Source: Aurantibrevibacter litoralis | Lineage (GTDB): Bacteria; Bacteroidota; Bacteroidia; Flavobacteriales; Flavobacteriaceae | Assembly (NCBI RefSeq): GCF_034651555.1 | Contig: NZ_JAYEEQ010000006.1 | Location: 144,953-208,952 of the forward strand | DNA length: 64,000 bases | Direction of reading: 5' to 3' | In this document: piece after piece, positions 1-9,055 of the stretch | Position numbering within the stretch: the first letter of the stretch is position 1 | Layout of the letters: each line of letters opens with the position of its first letter | Position numbers and translations under genes: made by a program | Notes under the pieces: model-generated | Database searches by the model: none | The model's input: the letters and a program-made list of their open reading frames with translations, nothing else | Told to the model about the DNA's origin: nothing

Positions 1-1
1 G

Positions 2-1273
2 GATAATCAGGACAACGTTTTACGCATTGCCCGGCTTCGTCATGAGCGGGCTCAATTATTGGGATACCAAACCCATGCGCATTTTGTGTTGGAAGAACGG
101 ATGGCAGAAACACCTGAAAAAGTCGCGCAATTTTTAAACGACTTATTGGCAAAAGCGAAACCTGCGGCAGAACGAGAATTTAGCGAACTGCAAGCCTTTG
201 CCAAGGCATTAGACGGCATAGACCGACTCGAAAAATGGGATGGCAGCTACTATTCCGAAAAATTAAAACAAAAACTTTTCGATTTAGATGATGCGCAGTT
301 AAAGCCCTATTTTAAATTGGAAAACGTAATCAATGGTGTTTTTAAAGTAGCCCAAAAACTATTTGGACTTCAATTTGAAGAAGTTTTTGATGTAGAAAAA
401 TACCATGAGGAGGTAAAAACCTATCGGGTGTACGATGCCAATATGAAATTCATAGCCCTTTTCTATGCCGATTTCCATCCGCGTCCCGGCAAAAGAGGTG
501 GTGCCTGGATGACCTCGTTTAAATCGCAGTATATGGTACAAGGCAGCAATGTGCGCCCCCATATTTCTAATGTTTGTAATTTTACCAAGCCCACAGCCAC
601 CAAACCTTCCTTACTTACTTTTAATGAAGTTACCACTTTGTTTCATGAATTTGGTCATGGGCTGCATGGTATGCTAGCCAATACTACCTATCCCAGCCTT
701 TCGGGCACATCGGTCTATTGGGATTTTGTAGAGCTTCCCAGCCAGATTATGGAAAACTGGTGTTACGAAAAAGAAGCCCTAGAATTGTTTGCAACCCACT
801 ATGAAACCGGTGAACTGATTCCTATGGAATTAGTGCATAAAATAAAAGCATCGGCCACTTTTCAGGAAGGTATGGCAACGCTTCGCCAACTAAGCTTTGG
901 CCTACTCGATATGGCTTGGCACGGTGCAGATCCATCTAAAATAACAAATGTAAAAGCGCATGAAACAAAAGCATTTACGGGCACAGATCTTTATCCGGAA
1001 ACACCGGAAACCTGCATGAGCACTTCCTTCTCCCATATCTTTCAAGGAGGGTATTCTTCGGGCTATTACAGCTATAAATGGGCCGAAGTACTGGATGCCG
1101 ATGCCTTTGCTTATTTTAAAGAAAAAGGTATTTTTAATACGGAAGTTGCCACCAAATTTAAAGAGCACATTCTGTCTAAAGGAGGTACGGAAAAACCTAT
1201 GATTCTTTACAAAAGGTTTCGGGGTGCCGCACCTAAAGTGGAAGCCTTGCTAGAACGAGCAGGATTGTTGTAA
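2..1273 (+). CDS. dcp: M3 family metallopeptidase (peptidyl-dipeptidase Dcp-like), 3' part
   Basis: The frame is open from the window edge, so this is the C-terminal 423 residues of a larger protein; M3 peptidases of this type are usually about 680-710 residues, so roughly 280 residues lie outside. The zinc motif HEFGH starts at base 644, and the third ligand is the Glu of FVELPSQ at about base 731. Both are diagnostic of the M3 (thimet/Dcp) fold. The family cleaves short peptides, and Dcp removes C-terminal dipeptides. No in-window start should be used: the first possible one (TTG at 59) lies inside the conserved domain. The exact substrate, Dcp or oligopeptidase A, cannot be decided from this half. 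Confidence 0.9.
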   Translation, partial: DNQDNVLRIARLRHERAQLLGYQTHAHFVLEERMAETPEKVAQFLNDLLAKAKPAAEREFSELQAFAKALDGIDRLEKWDGSYYSEKLKQKLFDLDDAQLKPYFKLENVINGVFKVAQKLFGLQFEEVFDVEKYHEEVKTYRVYDANMKFIALFYADFHPRPGKRGGAWMTSFKSQYMVQGSNVRPHISNVCNFTKPTATKPSLLTFNEVTTLFHEFGHGLHGMLANTTYPSLSGTSVYWDFVELPSQIMENWCYEKEALELFATHYETGELIPMELVHKIKASATFQEGMATLRQLSFGLLDMAWHGADPSKITNVKAHETKAFTGTDLYPETPETCMSTSFSHIFQGGYSSGYYSYKWAEVLDADAFAYFKEKGIFNTEVATKFKEHILSKGGTEKPMILYKRFRGAAPKVEALLERAGLL

Positions 1274-1321
1274 AATACCCAACAATAAGGAACGACGTGT
1301 ACCTATGTTTTAATACTACTA

Positions 1322-1690
1322 TTAGTGCTGTTCCTGCTTTTTGGACCATCCGTCATAACCGCCATCGAGGTTAATGACCTTGGAAAACCCCAAAGCATCC
1401 AGTTTTTCTGTAGCCTTGGCACTGCGACCACCAACCTTACAGTAGATGTAGATGGTTTCATTCTTATCAATTGCAGAAAATTGTTCCGCAAAATCAGCAT
1501 CATACCAATTAATATTGATCGCATTTGGTAGATGTCCTTGCTGATACTCTTCCGGTGTGCGTACATCAATCACGATCGCATTATTTAACTCTTTTTGTGA
1601 AATTTCTTTGATCGGTTTTGTGTTAATTTGTGCATGTCCAATTTGCAGACATAAAAAAAGAAAAAAACTGCAAGCCAATACTACTTTCAT
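1322..1690 (-). CDS. secreted rhodanese-like domain protein
   Basis: This 122-residue protein has an N-terminal signal peptide (hydrophobic residues 4-18, ending near HAQ at 21) followed by a single rhodanese domain. The active-site loop is CKVGGRS with the cysteine at residue 84, and the CH2A-like IDVRTPEEY motif lies at about 41-49. Single-domain rhodaneses transfer sulfane sulfur or bind anions, and the signal peptide places this one in the periplasm. It is convergent with the M3 peptidase, with 48 bases between them. The physiological acceptor is unknown. Confidence 0.88.
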   Translation of the reverse strand: MKVVLACSFFLFLCLQIGHAQINTKPIKEISQKELNNAIVIDVRTPEEYQQGHLPNAININWYDADFAEQFSAIDKNETIYIYCKVGGRSAKATEKLDALGFSKVINLDGGYDGWSKKQEQH

Positions 1691-1741
1691 AATGTGTTAA
1701 TTTGAATCAAAAATAACTATTATTTCCCAAAAAAAATCCAC

Positions 1742-1749
1742 TACATTTG
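1742..1749 (+). promoter_or_regulatory. -7 promoter element of the sigma/anti-sigma pair
   Basis: TACATTTG matches the Bacteroidota -7 consensus TAnnTTTG and lies 24 bases before the ATG at 1773. No TTG is found at the usual spacing. The position argues against the GTG at 1764, which would leave almost no leader. Confidence 0.5.
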
Positions 1750-1772
1750 ATACTAGTAAAAACGTGTTACAA

Positions 1773-2321
1773 ATGCATCAATTAAATCCGAATGCTTGGG
1801 TAGACCTTTATGCGGACTATCTTTTTAATTATGCGGTGGCAAGAGTTAGCGATGCCGAAATTGCCAAAGATCTGGTTCAGGAAACTTTTTTTGCCGGCTT
1901 AAGATCTGCCAAGAACTTTGAAGGCAATGCAGCAGAACGCACATGGCTCATTGCTATATTAAAGCGCAAGGTTATAGATCACTACCGCAAAATAAACTCG
2001 AATAAGGGAAAGGCAGAGGTTCGATTAAGTTATGCTTCTAATAGTGATTCTGATGGCGATTGGCTCGAAGAACAAGTGGCCGATCCGCAAAGTGTGTTAG
2101 AAAACGATGCCATTGAAAATGAAGAATTGGGTCTTGCCATACAGGAGTGTATTTCTAAATTACCCAAAAAACAATCCATGGTATTTACCATGAAAACCAT
2201 TCAAGGCATAGAAACCGATGATATTTGTAAAGAATTAGATATTAATCCGTCCAATCTTTGGGTAATGATACATAGGGCGCGCACCGCACTCATGGATTGC
2301 CTTAACAAAAACTGGTTTTAA
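1773..2321 (+). CDS. RNA polymerase ECF-type sigma factor
   Basis: This 182-residue sigma-70 family protein has region 2 at about residues 8-75 (DLVQETFF and the helix ending in VIDHYRK) and region 4 at about 125-175, with the helix-turn-helix DDICKELDINPSNLWVMIHR. It lacks region 3 and region 1.1, as ECF factors do. I chose the ATG at 1773 rather than the upstream GTG at 1764 because a TAnnTTTG element ends at 1749. Its stop is followed after two bases by the start of a small zinc-binding protein, so the two form a sigma/anti-sigma pair. The regulon cannot be read from the window. Confidence 0.9.
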   Translation: MHQLNPNAWVDLYADYLFNYAVARVSDAEIAKDLVQETFFAGLRSAKNFEGNAAERTWLIAILKRKVIDHYRKINSNKGKAEVRLSYASNSDSDGDWLEEQVADPQSVLENDAIENEELGLAIQECISKLPKKQSMVFTMKTIQGIETDDICKELDINPSNLWVMIHRARTALMDCLNKNWF

Positions 2322-2323
2322 TT

Positions 2324-2551
2324 ATGATTTCTTGTGAAGAAGCAACAGCCATCTGCAATAAAAAACAATACAACGAAGCAACTACTTGGCAAAAAATAAC
2401 CCTAAGATTTCACGTCTTAATGTGCAAAGCATGTTCTAAATTTACGAAAAAGAATACGCAACTTACTTCGCTTTTTGAAAAAGCAAATTTGCAGAGTTTA
2501 TCTGAAAACGATAAAAAAAAGCTAAGAGAGCAATTAGAGAAGAAATTTTAG
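2324..2551 (+). CDS. small zinc-binding anti-sigma factor (ZAS-like)
   Basis: Only 75 residues long, it carries C4, then H30-x3-C34-x2-C37, the spacing of the ZAS (zinc anti-sigma, RsrA type) fold, followed by a charged helical tail. It starts two bases after the sigma gene stops, so the two are surely co-transcribed and probably translationally coupled. In the ZAS family such cysteines bind zinc and may respond to thiol oxidation. There is no membrane segment, so it would be cytosolic. The anti-sigma role is inferred from context and motif. Confidence 0.75.
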   Translation: MISCEEATAICNKKQYNEATTWQKITLRFHVLMCKACSKFTKKNTQLTSLFEKANLQSLSENDKKKLREQLEKKF

Positions 2552-3372
2552 TAGTAGGAAACCGCTAAAAGATAGATTCCCCACCACAAAATGGGTACAG
2601 ATTCTACCCAAAATGACGCAAAATAAACATTTTGGTCTTTTTTGCTTATCCATATAAGTATACATAATGTGAGTGTCAAGAGCGCATTTAGGTATACTTC
2701 CATGGAATGTACTGTGTCTTTTAAAAATGTGCTAAAAAATAATAGAATCGATAGTAGTATACCTATCTGCTTTGTTTTTTTAATACCGTAACGCTGTGGA
2801 AGCGTCTGCAGCTCCAAAGGATCGTACTTTAGATCTCTAATCTCAAAAGGCAACAGCAAAATCAAAATGAGTAAAAATCGTTGCCCTAAACCGATACCAT
2901 AATCCCAACTCATTGGCAACTGGGCCTCTTGTAAAGGCAACGCTACCGTGGTGCCGGTCCACACCGTAGCCACCACAAAGATTTTAAATCCGCCCAGACT
3001 TCTAAGATTTTTGGCGTTAGGCAATAGTGGCAAGGCATACAAACCCGAAAGCAAACAAAGGGAGATAAGACCAATCCAAATATCCAGGCCTAAAAAATAG
3101 AAATGGTACAAGGCGCCCAAAAGGGCCAAGACACCTAATACCTGTATTTGTTTTTGGTACGTATTGGCCATCTTTACATATTTTGGCGCTTCTACCCCGT
3201 ATTTTACAAAATTATAACTGCTTATAGTAGCAAAAAAAAGACCATAAGACAGGTGTGAATTTATGGGAACATCAAACTGTATCGCTGTAAGCTGTACTAA
3301 GGAAAAAACAGATAGCGCCACGTGTATACTGGCATTTAGGTAAAAGTTGAAAATGCGCTGAAACCACTTCAT
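2548..3372 (-). CDS. polytopic membrane protein, UbiA-prenyltransferase-like
   Basis: A 274-residue integral membrane protein with about seven to eight hydrophobic segments. I place the start at the ATG whose complement ends at 3372 (MKWFQRIFNFYL), because the longer frame to 3498 runs through the gcvP promoter region and has a poor, non-hydrophobic leader. The overall pattern resembles UbiA-like prenyltransferases of Bacteroidota, including a DLKYDPLE-like acidic loop, but the canonical paired aspartate motifs are not fully evident, so no enzymatic function is asserted. It overlaps the anti-sigma stop by four bases on the opposite strand and is divergent from gcvP. Confidence 0.7.
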   Translation of the reverse strand: MKWFQRIFNFYLNASIHVALSVFSLVQLTAIQFDVPINSHLSYGLFFATISSYNFVKYGVEAPKYVKMANTYQKQIQVLGVLALLGALYHFYFLGLDIWIGLISLCLLSGLYALPLLPNAKNLRSLGGFKIFVVATVWTGTTVALPLQEAQLPMSWDYGIGLGQRFLLILILLLPFEIRDLKYDPLELQTLPQRYGIKKTKQIGILLSILLFFSTFLKDTVHSMEVYLNALLTLTLCILIWISKKDQNVYFASFWVESVPILWWGIYLLAVSYY

Positions 3373-3469
3373 CGAACAAAAGTAACCAAACTGTTCATAA
3401 CCCCTAATCTTGGTTAAAAACTTTAAAAGCACAAGCTTTAAAATCATCCTTTTTACCAGAATTAATCTG

Positions 3470-3477
3470 TAATTTTG
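3470..3477 (+). promoter_or_regulatory. -7 promoter element of gcvP
   Basis: TAATTTTG fits TAnnTTTG and lies 29 bases before the gcvP ATG. No TTG at the usual distance is visible. No glycine riboswitch-like structure is seen in the short leader. Confidence 0.5.
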
Positions 3478-3506
3478 CCGCAATTTCTTTAAAAACAAGG
3501 ATTTCT

Positions 3507-6356
3507 ATGAAAACGGATTCGTTTGTAACACGTCATATTGGCATTCAGGAAGATGATTATTTAAAAATGCTTGAAAAAATAGAGGCGAGTAGCTTAGATC
3601 AACTTATTTATGAAACCATTCCGGATGACATCAGGCTTAAAAAACCGCTAGATCTACCGGAGGCTATGTCGGAGCACGAGTTCTTGTCGCACATCAAATC
3701 AGTATCAGAAAAAAACAGAGTTTTTAAAACCTACATAGGATTGGGATATCACGAAAGTATTATCCCCTCGGTTATAAAACGCAATATCTTAGAAAATCCG
3801 GGTTGGTACACCGCATATACCCCTTACCAAGCCGAAATTGCCCAAGGCCGACTAGAAGCCTTACTCAATTTTCAAACTATGGTCTGCGATCTTACTGGCA
3901 TGGAATTGGCCAATGCCTCGCTCTTAGATGAAAGTACGGCTGCCGCAGAAGCAATGACCATGCTTTTTGACCTAAGAACCAAAGTGCAAAAAAATAACAA
4001 CGCCGTTCAGTTTTTTATTTCTGAAGAAGTACTGCCACAAACTCTGGCGCTTTTAGAAACCCGATCTAAGCCGTTGGGAATTCAGCTTGTGGTCGGCAAT
4101 CATACGCAGTTTCAACCGGAGGCCAATTTTTTTGGTGCACTCTTGCAATATCCGGGCAAAACAGGTGAACTCGTTGATCTAAGTCCGTTTGTAAAAAAAA
4201 CCAAGGAAAAGGATGTAAAAACAGCTGTTGCAGCAGATATTTTGAGTTTAGCCTTGCTTACGCCCCCGGGCGAGATTGGGGTAGATATCGTTGTAGGAAC
4301 CACACAGCGTTTTGGCATTCCCCTTGGCTACGGAGGACCGCATGCCGCCTTTTTTGCTACCAAAGACGAGTACAAAAGAAATATTCCAGGACGCATTATT
4401 GGTGTTACTAAGGATGTTGACGGCCGGCGTGCCTTACGGATGGCATTGCAAACCAGAGAACAACATATAAAGAGAGATAAGGCCACCTCAAATATCTGTA
4501 CAGCGCAGGTGCTGTTGGCTGTAATGGCTGGCACATATGCTGTATATCATGGCCCCAAGGGTATTCGGAACATTGCGCAAAGAATACATTTCATGGCCAC
4601 GACTTTGGCAGATCAACTGGAGCAATTGGGATTGTACCAAACAAACGCTTCCTTTTTTGATACCATAACGGTAAAGGCAGACGCTCAAAAAGTAATGCAG
4701 TTTGCAGAAAAAGCAGAAGTCAATTTTTACTATCCGGACGAAAGCACCGTTACCATTGCACTCAATGAGGCCACTTCGGTGTCCGATTTACAGCAGATTA
4801 GTGCTATTTTTTCAGAGGCCACCGGAAAGGAATGCGCACCTATAACCTCGATAAAAGAAATTTGGGCCATACCACAAGCACTACAACGCACTTCCGCTTT
4901 TTTAACGAATAACGTGTTCAATGCCTATCATTCAGAAACGGAGTTAATGCGCTATCTTAAAAAATTAGAACGTAAGGATTTGGCATTAAACCATTCTATG
5001 ATTGCCTTAGGATCTTGCACTATGAAGCTTAATGCGGCTACACAAATGCTGCCCCTAAGTTGGGCGCAATGGAGCAATGTACACCCCTTTGTTCCTATGG
5101 CGCAAGCAGAAGGATATCAAATTGTTTTGAAGGAATTAGAATCCTTTCTCAACATCATTACAGGATTCGCAGGCACTTCGCTACAGCCAAACTCTGGAGC
5201 ACAGGGAGAATATGCCGGACTGATGACCATACGCGCCTTTCACGAAGCTAACGGCCAATCGCATCGAAATATATGTATTATTCCTGCCTCGGCACATGGC
5301 ACCAATCCGGCTTCGGCAGTAATGGCCGGAATGCAGGTAGTGGTTACCAAAACGGATGAAAAAGGCAATATAGATGTGTCCGATTTAGAAGCTAAAGTTC
5401 TCTTGCATTCAAACAATCTAGCCGCCTTAATGGTGACCTACCCCTCTACCCATGGGGTTTTTGAATCCTCCATCAAATACATCACTCAACTGATTCACGA
5501 TCATGGTGGTCAGGTCTATATGGACGGCGCCAATATGAATGCACAGGTGGGTTTAACTAACCCTGCGACCATAGGGGCAGATGTATGCCACCTGAACCTT
5601 CATAAAACTTTTGCGATTCCTCATGGCGGTGGCGGCCCGGGTGTAGGGCCTATCTGTGTAGCCAAACAACTGGTTCCTTTTTTACCGGGCAACCCTATTA
5701 TAAAAACAGGAGGCGAAAAAGCAATTTCTGCCATATCCTCTGCACCATGGGGAAGTGCATTGGTCTGTCTTATTTCGTATGCCTACATTAGAATGTTGGG
5801 CGAAAAAGGGCTTACTCAGGCAACCCGAATAGCCATTCTTAATGCCAACTATATAAAACAAAGACTAAGTGGTAAGTACGACGTACTTTATACCGGCGAA
5901 AAAGGAAGGGCAGCTCATGAGATGATTATTGATTGCAGACCCTTCAAAAAAAACGGTATAGAAGTAACCGATATTGCAAAACGGCTTATGGACTACGGAT
6001 TTCATGCCCCGACGGTTTCCTTTCCGGTTGCGGGCACTTTAATGATAGAGCCTACAGAAAGTGAAAGTGTAGTAGAACTGGATCGCTTCTGCGATGCTAT
6101 GTTAGCGATTAGAGACGAGATCGATGCCGCTTGTGAAAATGACAGCAACAACCCCTTAAAAAATGCCCCGCACACCCTACAACTACTTACGGAAGACCAT
6201 TGGCACCTTCCCTACAGTCGGGAAAAAGCTGCTTTTCCATTGCCGTATTTACAGGACTCTAAATTTTGGCCAAGCGTACGAAGGGTAGATGACGCGTATG
6301 GAGACCGTAATTTAATATGCACTTGTGCACCTATGGAAGCCTACATGGAAGCTTAG
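3507..6356 (+). CDS. gcvP: glycine dehydrogenase (decarboxylating), glycine cleavage P-protein
   Basis: The 949-residue length is that of the single-chain P-protein. This PLP enzyme decarboxylates glycine and passes the aminomethyl group to the lipoyl arm of the H-protein (GcvH). The N-terminal half carries ESIIPSVIKRNILENPGWYT. The C-terminal half carries the PLP-lysine motif HLNLHKTF with K700, followed by a glycine-rich loop (IPHGGGGPGVGP). ATG at 3507 gives the expected N-terminus ending in TRHIG. gcvT and gcvH are not in the window, so the system is split, as is common in Flavobacteriaceae. Confidence 0.98.
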   Translation: MKTDSFVTRHIGIQEDDYLKMLEKIEASSLDQLIYETIPDDIRLKKPLDLPEAMSEHEFLSHIKSVSEKNRVFKTYIGLGYHESIIPSVIKRNILENPGWYTAYTPYQAEIAQGRLEALLNFQTMVCDLTGMELANASLLDESTAAAEAMTMLFDLRTKVQKNNNAVQFFISEEVLPQTLALLETRSKPLGIQLVVGNHTQFQPEANFFGALLQYPGKTGELVDLSPFVKKTKEKDVKTAVAADILSLALLTPPGEIGVDIVVGTTQRFGIPLGYGGPHAAFFATKDEYKRNIPGRIIGVTKDVDGRRALRMALQTREQHIKRDKATSNICTAQVLLAVMAGTYAVYHGPKGIRNIAQRIHFMATTLADQLEQLGLYQTNASFFDTITVKADAQKVMQFAEKAEVNFYYPDESTVTIALNEATSVSDLQQISAIFSEATGKECAPITSIKEIWAIPQALQRTSAFLTNNVFNAYHSETELMRYLKKLERKDLALNHSMIALGSCTMKLNAATQMLPLSWAQWSNVHPFVPMAQAEGYQIVLKELESFLNIITGFAGTSLQPNSGAQGEYAGLMTIRAFHEANGQSHRNICIIPASAHGTNPASAVMAGMQVVVTKTDEKGNIDVSDLEAKVLLHSNNLAALMVTYPSTHGVFESSIKYITQLIHDHGGQVYMDGANMNAQVGLTNPATIGADVCHLNLHKTFAIPHGGGGPGVGPICVAKQLVPFLPGNPIIKTGGEKAISAISSAPWGSALVCLISYAYIRMLGEKGLTQATRIAILNANYIKQRLSGKYDVLYTGEKGRAAHEMIIDCRPFKKNGIEVTDIAKRLMDYGFHAPTVSFPVAGTLMIEPTESESVVELDRFCDAMLAIRDEIDAACENDSNNPLKNAPHTLQLLTEDHWHLPYSREKAAFPLPYLQDSKFWPSVRRVDDAYGDRNLICTCAPMEAYMEA

Positions 6357-6536
6357 AAACCCTGTAAACACAAGGGATTTCACAGATACAAGCACCGGAA
6401 ATGGATTGGGTTATAGGAAATTTACTCTTTTTGAAATAGGGTTGAACATCGTATTCATTCTTATGCGTACATAGCATCTGAACCTACTTTGTATACCTTT
6501 ACGAAGCTAAACCATTATTACACTACACGCAAGAAC

Positions 6537-7595
6537 ATGAATATTGCCATTACAGGAACAGGTTGTTACCTACCCGCCATCGTTACAGACAACGCAGACT
6601 TTAGGGCACATGAATTTCTAAACGAAGACGGTTCTTCCTTTAACCAAAGTAACGACGTTATCATTCAAAAATTTCAAGCCATTACAGGCATTGCCAAAAG
6701 ACGTTATGTAGATAAGGAGTTGAACACTTCGGACATTGCCTACTTAGCTTCAGAACAAGCTATTGCAGATGCAGGCATTGAAAAGGAAGCGTTAGATTAT
6801 ATTATTTTTGCACATAATTTTGGTGATGTTGCCCACGGCAGAATACAGGGAGATACCCTTCCCAGTTTAGCATCACGAGTAAAAAATCATCTTAAAATAA
6901 AAAACCCAAAATGTGTAGCCTATGATATCCTTTTTGGCTGTCCGGGTTGGATAGAAGGTGTCATACAAGCCAATGCCTTCATTAAAAGTGGTATTGCAAA
7001 AAAATGTCTGGTGATTGGCGCCGAAACCCTTTCCAGAGTAGTAGATGATCATGATCGAGATTCTATGATTTATTCTGACGGTGCCGGAGCTGTGATAATC
7101 GAGGCTACCTCTAATGGCGGAGAAATCTTAGCCCATGCTTCGGAAACCTATACTTTTGAAGAGGCTTATTTTTTATTCTTTGGGAAGTCTTATTGTAAAA
7201 ACAACACAAGCGATCGCCGCTATATTAAAATGTACGGTCGTAAAATATATGAATTTGCGGTAACCCATGTACCTCGCGCCATGAAGGAATGTTTAGATGC
7301 AAGTGGTGTTTCCATTCATGAGGTAAAAAAAATCCTTATCCACCAAGCCAATGAAAAAATGGATGAGGCTATTGTGAAACGATTTTACAAATTGTACAAT
7401 CTGGAAATGCCAGAAAACAGTATGCCCATGAGTATTCGGGAATTGGGCAACAGTTCGGTAGCCACAATACCAACGCTTTTAGATTTAATACGACGCGGAA
7501 AAATTGAAAATCAGGAATTGCAAAAGGGCGATGTCATTATCTTTGCCAGTGTAGGCGCAGGAATGAACATTAATGCGCTGGTATATCGCTATTAA
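6537..7595 (+). CDS. 3-oxoacyl-ACP synthase III family protein (KAS III-like)
   Basis: This 352-residue thiolase-fold condensing enzyme retains the KAS III triad: C135 in FGCPGW, H269 in ILIHQAN and N305 in LGNSS. The start is the ATG at 6537 (MNIAITGTGCYLP), which fits the usual N-terminal strand; the upstream in-frame ATG at 6489 adds an unconserved leader. It is followed two bases later by a methyltransferase and then a family 2 glycosyltransferase, all on the same strand. This is not the fab cluster, so it is probably a FabH-like enzyme of a specialised lipid or polyketide-like pathway rather than housekeeping FabH. The substrate is unknown. Confidence 0.88.
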   Translation: MNIAITGTGCYLPAIVTDNADFRAHEFLNEDGSSFNQSNDVIIQKFQAITGIAKRRYVDKELNTSDIAYLASEQAIADAGIEKEALDYIIFAHNFGDVAHGRIQGDTLPSLASRVKNHLKIKNPKCVAYDILFGCPGWIEGVIQANAFIKSGIAKKCLVIGAETLSRVVDDHDRDSMIYSDGAGAVIIEATSNGGEILAHASETYTFEEAYFLFFGKSYCKNNTSDRRYIKMYGRKIYEFAVTHVPRAMKECLDASGVSIHEVKKILIHQANEKMDEAIVKRFYKLYNLEMPENSMPMSIRELGNSSVATIPTLLDLIRRGKIENQELQKGDVIIFASVGAGMNINALVYRY

Positions 7596-7597
7596 AC

Positions 7598-8143
7598 ATG
7601 TACGAAAACAGTTTCCCAAATAAACGGTACAAACACACTTCTGCATTTTTACATAAACACATCTCAAAAGACCAGACAATTCTGGATCTGGGAGTAGAAA
7701 ATCCCTTTACCCAAATCTTGAGACAACAAGGTTATGATGTACAAAACACCCAAGGTGAAGACTTAGACAACGACTTTTCCGGCATTACGCAATCTAACGC
7801 AGATGTAGTTACGGCATTTGAAATTTTTGAACACCTTTTGGCTCCATACAACCTGTTGTGCCGCATAAAGGCAACAAAATTAGTTGCCAGCATCCCGCTT
7901 CGACTTTGGTTTTCTAGGGCGTATCGAAGTAAAACAGATCCATGGGACAGGCATTACCATGAATTTGAAGATTGGCAATTTGACTGGCTACTACAAAAAT
8001 CGGGCTGGGAAATAAAAGACCGAGCGCAATGGACAAACCCTACGAAGAAAATAGGCATCCGCCCGTTACTACGATTTTTTGTACCTCGCTATTACATCGT
8101 GTATGCAGAACGCATACCCGACTTTGAGGTAGTAAAAACCTAG
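7598..8143 (+). CDS. class I SAM-dependent methyltransferase-like protein
   Basis: A 181-residue protein with a degenerate Rossmann methyltransferase core: motif I appears as ILDLGVENPFTQIL near residues 28-41, and the post-IV region as DVVTAFEIFEHLLAP, the EHL pattern typical of the Methyltransf_11/23 families. Motif I has only one glycine, so SAM binding should not be taken for granted. It starts two bases after the KAS III gene and precedes a glycosyltransferase by 29 bases, suggesting a three-gene unit. The target is unknown. Confidence 0.72.
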   Translation: MYENSFPNKRYKHTSAFLHKHISKDQTILDLGVENPFTQILRQQGYDVQNTQGEDLDNDFSGITQSNADVVTAFEIFEHLLAPYNLLCRIKATKLVASIPLRLWFSRAYRSKTDPWDRHYHEFEDWQFDWLLQKSGWEIKDRAQWTNPTKKIGIRPLLRFFVPRYYIVYAERIPDFEVVKT

Positions 8144-8172
8144 GAATTCATGTACTTTAGGCTACCTGCTTT

Positions 8173-9051
8173 ATGAAATATTGCATTATCATTCCGGCTC
8201 ACAATGAAGAGGCTTTCTTAGCCCTAACATTAAACTCCGTGTTAACACAAAGCCTACCTCCAAAAAAAGTTATTGTTGTAAACGATAATTCCACCGATGA
8301 AACAGAAGCTATCATTGAACGTTTTACCGCAAAAAGTGCGCTGATTCAGAAACGGAACACCCTCTCGTCTACTGCACATATCCCCGGAAGTAAAGTTATC
8401 AATGCCTTCCATAAAGGTTTGGAGATATTAAACTACGACTTTGATTTTATCGTAAAATTGGATGCAGATGTTATACTTCCAGAAAATTACTTTGAAAAAA
8501 TAGCTTCCCTCTTTCAAAAGTATCCCAAGGCCGGTATTGTCGGCGGCTTTGCGTACGAACAGGAAGCGTCGGGGGAATGGCAACTAAATCATCCGATGGA
8601 CAAAAACCATGTGCGGGGAGCCTTTAAAGCCTATTCAAAATCGTGTTTTAAGGCTATTGGAGGCTTGAAAAATGCTATGGGCTGGGATACGGTAGACGAG
8701 CTTTTAGCACGTTACCATGGCTTTGAAATTTTAACGGATGATTCTTTAAAGGTGAAGCACCTTCGACCCACAGGAAAAGGCTATAATGCCAAAGCCAAGC
8801 TGCTTCAGGGAAAGGCGATGTATGCCATGCGCTACGGCTTTTGGATTACATGTATCGCTTCCGCAAAAATGGCTTGGAAACAACGTAATTACCAAGTAAT
8901 TATAGACAATCTAAAAGGTTTTTTTGGAGGTAAAAAAGAAAATATGGCGTTTATTGTGACCCCGCAAGAAGGTCGGTTTATCCGACAACTGCGATGGAAA
9001 AATATCCGTTCAAAACTTTTGTTGAACGGCCCCAAAATAACAAACAGATAA
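8173..9051 (+). CDS. family 2 glycosyltransferase
   Basis: A 292-residue GT-A fold enzyme: the nucleotide-binding start is YCIIIPAHNEEAFLALTL, the first acidic motif VIVVNDNSTDE lies near residues 35-45, and the metal-binding DxD appears as KLDADVILPENYF near 96-108. No C-terminal membrane helices are evident, so it is cytosolic or peripheral. Position downstream of KAS III and a methyltransferase suggests it glycosylates a lipid-like product, which is inference. It is convergent with pafA with only four bases between stops. Confidence 0.9.
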   Translation: MKYCIIIPAHNEEAFLALTLNSVLTQSLPPKKVIVVNDNSTDETEAIIERFTAKSALIQKRNTLSSTAHIPGSKVINAFHKGLEILNYDFDFIVKLDADVILPENYFEKIASLFQKYPKAGIVGGFAYEQEASGEWQLNHPMDKNHVRGAFKAYSKSCFKAIGGLKNAMGWDTVDELLARYHGFEILTDDSLKVKHLRPTGKGYNAKAKLLQGKAMYAMRYGFWITCIASAKMAWKQRNYQVIIDNLKGFFGGKKENMAFIVTPQEGRFIRQLRWKNIRSKLLLNGPKITNR

Positions 9052-9055
9052 CGGT

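Noticed and set aside
3373..3506. glycine riboswitch upstream of gcvP
   Set aside because: The leader after the -7 element is under 30 bases and shows no riboswitch structure.
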